Source of the DNA: Clostridiales bacterium
GTDB taxonomy: Bacteria; Bacillota; Clostridia; Christensenellales; CAG-917
Assembly: GCA_012800805.1 (NCBI GenBank)
Contig: JAAZIO010000026.1
Location: 1-11,963, forward strand
Length of the DNA stretch: 11,963 nucleotides
Reading direction: 5' to 3'
Made by a program: the position numbers and the translations under genes. The notes beneath the pieces were generated by a model. The model saw only the letters and a program-made list of their open reading frames with translations, was not told where the DNA came from and searched no databases. Of the stretch, positions 7,349 through 11,963 are shown piece after piece (position 1 is the first letter of the stretch; each line of letters starts with the position of its first letter).

Positions 7349-8745
7349 TAATTACTTTCTTTGGCGTCGCTATAAAGCATTGCGAGAGCCGTTTCTCTGC
7401 TGAGCTTAAACGCCTTTTGAACCGTTGTGTTTATATCCTCTTGCAAAGTTTCGTCAATTTCGGCAAAGGGGGATAGCTCGTCGCAGAAGAAGCTTACCGC
7501 GGGAATGCCGCGCTTTGCGAACTCGCCTATCGCAAAGCCGTCCACCGCGCCGAACTTTTCCTCGCATTCTTTTATGTCAATCCCAAGCTCCGCGCCCTTT
7601 TCCATGACGGTAGAAATCAGGGAGGAATCGAAGTCGCGTCTTGACGGGACATCGAACTTAGCTACATAATAGCTGCCCCGTACGATGTCGCCGATGTGAA
7701 GGACGACGGCATTTGATAAAAGCCCGCCTTCATGAAGGTCGCAGAAAGCTTTTACGCCGTCATGGCCCGCTTTGTCCGCCGCAAAGGAAGCAACGGCAAC
7801 CCTTGTGTTTTCGGGTATCTTGTTTTCGTCTATAAGATACCTTGCCGTGGCAAGGGCTATAGCGGTGGATAAGGAGTTGTTTTCCTCCACTTTGGACTTT
7901 GACAGCGATACGATAAAGATTAGCATTACCGCGGACGGAACGCATATTGCAAGCGGTATGACTATAAACGATGCCAAAGACGCGGTTGTCGATATTCCAA
8001 CCGCAGCTCTTAGCAGCGCGAAGAGCAAAAACAGCGGGAAAGAGCATATAGACACGGCAAGTATCCAAAACAGAGCTTTTTTTGGCATCTTAAGCCCGCT
8101 GCCGTATTTTGAGTCGTATGAAGATGTAATAAGCAAGGTTTTTTCGGCATTTCCGCTCTTGGGCTCGATGGAAGAGAGGACATTGTATGAAATCTTTTTC
8201 TTAAGAAGCGGCTCAAATGCGGATTTTCCCAAAAACAGCGAAATCGCAATAATTCCGCCGGCCAGTGCCACAAGAAGAGATATGAGCGACAGCACTATTC
8301 CCGCCGCTCCTTTGGATGAAAACGAGAGGAAGTATACAATCAAAGACGCGGCGTATATAATGCCAAGCCCTACCGAGCTTCCCCTGCCTTTCAGCGGATA
8401 TGAATAGAACGGCTCAAGCCTAGAGGGAATGCCCAGCAGAGAATTGCCCGTATCCCTTAGCATTCTCGCCGCTCTTTTTTCGCCCCAGCTTCCTGCGATT
8501 CGCGCCTTATGGTTTTCCATCTTTTTGGAGGTGGTCTCAATAAACTCGTAGTAATCCACGGGTTCAAGTTTTTGCTGCTCCAAAATTTCTTCAATGGATA
8601 CCGCCTGCTCCTCTTGGGGCTCGGCCTGTTCCTCATTGTTTTCAAGCGTTATTTGCTCGGTTTCTTCAACCTCTGCTTTTTTGCGCTTGAATAGTCCAAA
8701 CAGCTTTTTTTCCTTTACTTCTTTTTCTTTTCCTTCCCTTGCCAT
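7339..8745 (-). CDS. Membrane protein with a degenerate M28 peptidase-like domain
   Basis: About 468 residues; positions here count from a possible GTG start at 8751. The N-terminus is highly charged (about 1-60, Lys then Glu rich) and presumably cytoplasmic. Residues 86-105 (AGSWGEKRAARMLRD) resemble the opening helix of M28 zinc aminopeptidases. Two membrane segments follow (about 127-146 and 150-174), then EKTLLITSSYDS (203-214, like the M28 AHYDS strand), two more membrane segments (about 226-250 and 256-283), EENNSLSTAIALATARYL, TRVAVASFAADKAG and VDGFAIGEFAKRGIPAVSF, each aligning with an M28 motif. Most metal ligands are replaced, so peptidase activity is doubtful. The ATG at 8745 is preferred: it lies 2 bases past the glnN stop, whereas the GTG at 8751 overlaps that stop. 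No strong ribosome binding site is seen, implying coupling to glnN translation. The M28 assignment is by eye. Confidence 0.7.
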   Translation of the reverse strand: MAREGKEKEVKEKKLFGLFKRKKAEVEETEQITLENNEEQAEPQEEQAVSIEEILEQQKLEPVDYYEFIETTSKKMENHKARIAGSWGEKRAARMLRDTGNSLLGIPSRLEPFYSYPLKGRGSSVGLGIIYAASLIVYFLSFSSKGAAGIVLSLISLLVALAGGIIAISLFLGKSAFEPLLKKKISYNVLSSIEPKSGNAEKTLLITSSYDSKYGSGLKMPKKALFWILAVSICSFPLFLLFALLRAAVGISTTASLASFIVIPLAICVPSAVMLIFIVSLSKSKVEENNSLSTAIALATARYLIDENKIPENTRVAVASFAADKAGHDGVKAFCDLHEGGLLSNAVVLHIGDIVRGSYYVAKFDVPSRRDFDSSLISTVMEKGAELGIDIKECEEKFGAVDGFAIGEFAKRGIPAVSFFCDELSPFAEIDETLQEDINTTVQKAFKLSRETALAMLYSDAKESNYEG

Positions 8746-8747
8746 AA

Positions 8748-10868
8748 TCACTCATAAAAGAGAATGTCCGAATATGTCGGGAAAGGCCATACGCTCTTGT
8801 CGCAAATAAGTTGCATCGCGTCCGCTTTTTCCCTTAGCCTCAGCATGAGCGGAACCACTCTGTCGCGGAACGCCACAGCCTTGGCTTTTGCTTCGGATAT
8901 CCTCTGCGCGTTTTTAGTTTCTCCATCAAGTGCCCTTGCTATATTATCTGCCGCGGTAAGCAGGTTCTCAATCTCCGCGGCTTTTGATTTTTGAACTTTT
9001 CCAAGCCCCAGCTCGCTCAAAGCTGCCGCCGCTTTTGCCAACTCGCCATGGTAGCGCATAACCGCGGGCTCTATCTGAGAGCGGTAAATCGAGAGCATTG
9101 TCTGCGCCTCTATTTTAACCGTGTTGGCATAATCGTTTAAATATATCTCTCTCCTTGCATGCATCTCCTCTTCGGTCAGCACGCCGCTTGAGATATATAA
9201 ATCTTTTACCTCTTTTCTTTCAAGGGCGTCAAAGCTCTCAACGCAGCTTTCAAAATTCATAAGTCCGCGCCTTTTTGCCTCTTCCCTCCACTCCTGCGAG
9301 TAGTTGTTGCCGTCAAAGACGATTTTTTTATGCTCTTTTATAAGTCTTGTGATAAGAGCGGCGACAAAGTTGTCTAGGTCCTCTTTTCCGTGAGCCTCAA
9401 TCTCGTCAGCAATCTTTCTCAGCATTTCGCCCGTAACCATGTTAAGCACGGTGTTTGGCGTGGCAAGAGTCTGCATCGAGCCGACAAGGCGGAACTCAAA
9501 CTTGTTTCCCGTAAAAGCAAGGGGCGAGGTGCGGTTGCGGTCGCTGTCGTCTCTTCTGACTTTCGGCACCCAGTTGATGCCCATCTTTATATATTCCTTT
9601 ACATTGCTTTTAATCTCGAGCGGAGACTCGGCCTCAAACATATGCGCAAACCTCTCTCCCACAGCTATCGAAATAATGCCGGGAGGCGCCTCGTGACCGC
9701 CAAGTCTTAAGTCGTTGCCGAAAGAGCCGCAGCTCATTCTTAAAAGGTCCTGATATTCGTCCACGCCCGCAATTACCGCAAGGAAGAAAACCAAAAATAT
9801 TTTGTTTTCCTTTGGCGTCTTTCCTATGTCAAGCAGGTTTCTGCCGTCGGAAGTGCAAAGCGACCAGTTGTTGTGCTTGCCGCTGCCCGAAATTCCCTGG
9901 AACGGCTTTTCGTGAAGCAGGCAGCTGAGCCCGTGGCGGTCGGCAACCTTTTTCATGGTTTCCATTATTATCTGGTTTTGGTCGCTTGCGATGTTGGCAG
10001 TGTTGAAAATGGGAGCTAGCTCATGCTGCGACGGCGCGGACTCGTTGTGCTGTGTTTTGGCGGTTATTCCAAGCTTCCAAAGCTCTTCGTTTAAGTCCGC
10101 CATATAGTCAAGAACTCTCTCTCTGATTTTTGCGTAGTATTGGTCGCTCTTTTCCTGCCCCTTTGGAGCGGGCGCGCCAAAGAGCGTCCTTCCCGTAAAG
10201 CGGAGGTCATCCCTCTTTTTATAAGTTTCTTTGTCTATCAAAAAATACTCTTGCTCGGCGCCCACGTTGGGGAAAACCTTTTCCGCCGGCGCGCCAAGAA
10301 GCTCAAGCACCCTTTTTGCCTGCTTGTTTAAAAACTCCATCGAGCGAAGCAACGGAGTTTTTTTGTCGAGCGCCTGTCCTCCGTATGAGCAAAACACCGT
10401 GGGTATGCAAAGAACGCCTGTGCCGCCTTGCGACTTTTTTATAAAAGCGGGTGAAGTGACATCCCAAACGGTATATCCTCTTGCCTCAAAAGTATTCCTT
10501 ATTCCGCCCGAGGGGAAGCTTGAAGCGTCCGCCTCGCCTTTTGACAGGCTTTTGCCCGAAAACTCAAGAATGGTGTTTCCTTCTTTGTCTATGGAAATGA
10601 AAGCTTCGTGCTTTTCGGCGGTTAGACCGTTTAGCGGCTGGAACCAATGCGTGTAATGCGTGGCGCCTTTGTTCATCGCCCATTCTTTCATGGCGTCCGC
10701 GACTTTATCGGCAAGTTCGCGGTCCAGTTCCTCACCCTGCTCCTTTACCCTTTGCAGCCTTGCGTAATCGGCGGGCTGCATGTAAGCGCGCATCGCGGCG
10801 TCGTTAAAAACATCACACGCGAAAAAATCCGTTATGCGCTTGTCCTCCGTAAGTCTTTTAGACATCAT
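8748..10868 (-). CDS. glnN: Glutamine synthetase type III
   Basis: Joins ammonia to glutamate with ATP to make glutamine, the main entry point for assimilated nitrogen. At 706 residues it is the length of the large GSIII class, well above the roughly 450 residues of GSI. Visible motifs are THYTHWFQPLNG (70-81), SSFPSGGIRNTFEARGYT (116-133), GAEQEYFLID (203-212), HNESAPSQHELAPIF (274-288), SGSGKHNNWS (327-336), GNDLRLGGHEAPPGIIS (384-400) and NRTSPLAFTGNKFEFR (445-460), which together hold the nucleotide, metal and glutamate ligands. The C-terminal region (about 550-690) is largely helical, as in GSIII dodecamers. Two adjacent ATG codons at 10868 and 10865 follow a GGAGA site; the second has the better spacing. 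It is the first gene of a three-gene operon. The roughly 20-base leader leaves no room for a riboswitch. Confidence 0.97.
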   Translation of the reverse strand: MMSKRLTEDKRITDFFACDVFNDAAMRAYMQPADYARLQRVKEQGEELDRELADKVADAMKEWAMNKGATHYTHWFQPLNGLTAEKHEAFISIDKEGNTILEFSGKSLSKGEADASSFPSGGIRNTFEARGYTVWDVTSPAFIKKSQGGTGVLCIPTVFCSYGGQALDKKTPLLRSMEFLNKQAKRVLELLGAPAEKVFPNVGAEQEYFLIDKETYKKRDDLRFTGRTLFGAPAPKGQEKSDQYYAKIRERVLDYMADLNEELWKLGITAKTQHNESAPSQHELAPIFNTANIASDQNQIIMETMKKVADRHGLSCLLHEKPFQGISGSGKHNNWSLCTSDGRNLLDIGKTPKENKIFLVFFLAVIAGVDEYQDLLRMSCGSFGNDLRLGGHEAPPGIISIAVGERFAHMFEAESPLEIKSNVKEYIKMGINWVPKVRRDDSDRNRTSPLAFTGNKFEFRLVGSMQTLATPNTVLNMVTGEMLRKIADEIEAHGKEDLDNFVAALITRLIKEHKKIVFDGNNYSQEWREEAKRRGLMNFESCVESFDALERKEVKDLYISSGVLTEEEMHARREIYLNDYANTVKIEAQTMLSIYRSQIEPAVMRYHGELAKAAAALSELGLGKVQKSKAAEIENLLTAADNIARALDGETKNAQRISEAKAKAVAFRDRVVPLMLRLREKADAMQLICDKSVWPFPTYSDILFYE

Positions 10869-10893
10869 TATTCTCCGGGACTTTGATGACTTG

Positions 10894-10922
10894 ATTATAT
10901 TTTAAAATAAAGAAAAACGCAA
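10894..10922 (-). promoter_or_regulatory. Promoter for the glnN operon
   Basis: Minus-strand TATAAT (10899-10894) with TTGCGT (10922-10917) exactly 17 bases upstream, in AT-rich DNA. Transcription would start near 10887, about 20 bases before the glnN start. The -10 box is perfect; the -35 box keeps only TTG. Confidence 0.65.
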
Positions 10923-10930
10923 GAAAAATA

Positions 10931-10962
10931 ATAAACGGCTTCGAATTATCGAAGCCGTTTAT
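10931..10962 (-). terminator. Strong hairpin terminator of the right-edge gene
   Basis: A perfect 14-bp stem (10931-10944 paired with 10949-10962) with the loop ATTA (TAAT on the minus strand), followed on the minus strand by TTATTTTTCTT. It lies 28 bases beyond the stop codon of the right-edge gene and just upstream of the glnN promoter, so it insulates the two transcripts. Confidence 0.88.
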
Positions 10963-10990
10963 CTAATTTAAGCCGTAGCTTTGATTACTA

Positions 10991-11963
10991 TTAGTTGCCG
11001 GGCATATAGCGGGAGGTGTCGATGGTGTAGGTCTTGGCCTCATTATCCTCCCACTCGTCAAACGAAGTGTCAATCGTCTGGTTGGCCTTGAGAGCGAGCG
11101 AGAGATTGACGCTTGCGCTCTTACCGCTCTTGGTGTAAGTGGCGGTTACCTTGAAAGCGCCGTCGACTACTCCGATGCTGACGGAAACGTCGCCGGAGAG
11201 GAGGGCGTCGAGCATACCTTCAACGTCTGCGGCCTCACCGATGATTCCGCTGCCGCCGAACATTTCATACATAGCCGCGCTGAGGCTCTCTTTATAAACA
11301 TCTTCGATGACGCTGAGCTCGAGTTCTTGGGCATTGTTGGCGGCTCTGTCGGCGTTGATTGTTTCAAGAACAGCCTGCTTTTCGTCGTCGGTGTCCGCGT
11401 TAGCGACATCCCACATCACAAGAGCCTGCTCTTTAGTGATGGTGGAGCCGTTCTGATAGTAGTAGGTCACGCCGTCGATGGTTGATCCAACCTGTTCTGG
11501 GCTCACATACTTATAGCTGAGAACATATACTAGCTCGCCGTTGTTAACTTCTTTGGCTTCCTTAACGTATGTGAGTTTGTTGTTTCTATAAACTACGTTA
11601 AACATGCCGCTTTCGAAATTGCTTACAGCCCTTATGCCAACCGCGGGAATGATACCGGCGTCGGTCATTCTCTGAATGACGCTGCTGCTGTTCTTATAGA
11701 CCATAGCGAACCATTCGTTGATATTTTCGGCTGATTCATAATAAACGGTGTTCTTGCCGACCATCTTCCACATGGTGTCCATGAAACCAAGCTGGACGGT
11801 CTTGCCGCCCTGAACGGTCTTGGCGAAAACGTAATTTGCGATGTTGTTTACGATAAATCTGTATTCGTTGCCGCTCTTTCCGAACGCGCCGACAGCGATC
11901 TCAACTATCTTAAGGATGTTGAGGTCGAGCGGGTAAGCGGATCTGCCGCTGATGTTCGTAATC
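10991..11963 (-). CDS. Hypothetical protein, probably extracellular (5' end outside window)
   Basis: The frame is open from the TAA stop at 10991-10993 to the right edge. An internal ATG at 11782 is not the start, because 60 more sense codons precede it (reading ISGRSAYPLDLNILKIV and onward). The visible 323 residues have no membrane segment. The C-terminal part (about the last 90 residues) alternates hydrophobic and polar residues (SGDVSVSIGVVDGAFKVTATYTKSG) like a beta-sandwich. An earlier helical, acidic stretch (TDDEKQAVLETINADRAANN) follows YYYQNGSTITKEQA. I do not recognise the family. The Ser/Thr/Asn-rich, cysteine-free composition suggests a secreted or lipid-anchored surface protein, but the signal peptide would lie outside the window. 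It has its own strong terminator. Confidence 0.75.
   Translation of the reverse strand, partial: ITNISGRSAYPLDLNILKIVEIAVGAFGKSGNEYRFIVNNIANYVFAKTVQGGKTVQLGFMDTMWKMVGKNTVYYESAENINEWFAMVYKNSSSVIQRMTDAGIIPAVGIRAVSNFESGMFNVVYRNNKLTYVKEAKEVNNGELVYVLSYKYVSPEQVGSTIDGVTYYYQNGSTITKEQALVMWDVANADTDDEKQAVLETINADRAANNAQELELSVIEDVYKESLSAAMYEMFGGSGIIGEAADVEGMLDALLSGDVSVSIGVVDGAFKVTATYTKSGKSASVNLSLALKANQTIDTSFDEWEDNEAKTYTIDTSRYMPGN

Noticed and set aside
7772..8407. A 211-codon open frame on the plus strand, opposite the M28-like gene
   Set aside because: It has no ribosome binding site or promoter, lies wholly inside a well-supported minus-strand gene, and its residues look like a reverse-frame reading of that gene (rich in Ser, Ala and Ile).
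10869..10890. A glutamine-sensing riboswitch in front of glnN
   Set aside because: The predicted leader is only about 20 bases, too short for such an RNA. The hairpin further upstream belongs to the neighbouring gene as a terminator.
10951..10960. A link between the AAGCCGTT motif of the repeats and the stem of the right-edge terminator (GAAGCCGTTT)
   Set aside because: The match is only eight bases, and similar strings are expected in terminator stems. No extended similarity exists around it.

Overview
The window looks like chromosome from a Bacillota bacterium, most likely class Clostridia, perhaps an uncultured gut lineage. The evidence is the greA-lysS pair preceded by an AmaP-like gene, a transketolase split into two subunits, a type III glutamine synthetase, a PfoR-like PTS_EIIC_2 membrane protein, strong GGAGG-type ribosome binding sites, TATAAT promoter boxes and AT-rich spacers between moderately GC-rich genes. 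The species cannot be named from this sequence. No phage, insertion sequence, CRISPR array, tRNA or rRNA was seen.

Left block (1-4702, minus strand). The order of transcription is the split transketolase (N-terminal subunit, then C-terminal subunit), a 52-base gap with a possible promoter, then amaP, greA and lysS, closed by a strong intrinsic terminator at 128-155. Bases 1-127 are AT-rich and hold nothing I can name. This block serves central carbon metabolism (pentose phosphate interconversion), cell-envelope stress, transcript elongation and tRNA charging.

Middle (4703-6151). A divergent gene on the plus strand encodes an unrecognised membrane-anchored or secreted protein with an acidic, repeat-bearing tail ending in a proline/arginine-rich stretch. 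It is followed by a hairpin terminator and then about 480 bases of AT-rich noncoding DNA. That stretch is a degenerate tandem repeat with a period of about 180-187 bases: two clear units and a shortened third. It is the least explained structure in the window.

Right block (6131-10922, minus strand). One operon runs from a near-consensus promoter through glnN (glutamine synthetase III), a membrane protein that looks like an M28 zinc peptidase whose metal-binding residues are mostly lost, and a PfoR-like EIIC-type membrane protein. It ends at a terminator that overlaps the last stop codon. Start and stop codons touch or lie close, so the three proteins are probably made together. How the two membrane proteins relate to nitrogen assimilation is unknown.

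Right edge (10931-11963). The 3' part of a minus-strand gene of unknown function, probably for an extracellular protein, runs off the window and ends at a perfect 14-bp hairpin terminator.
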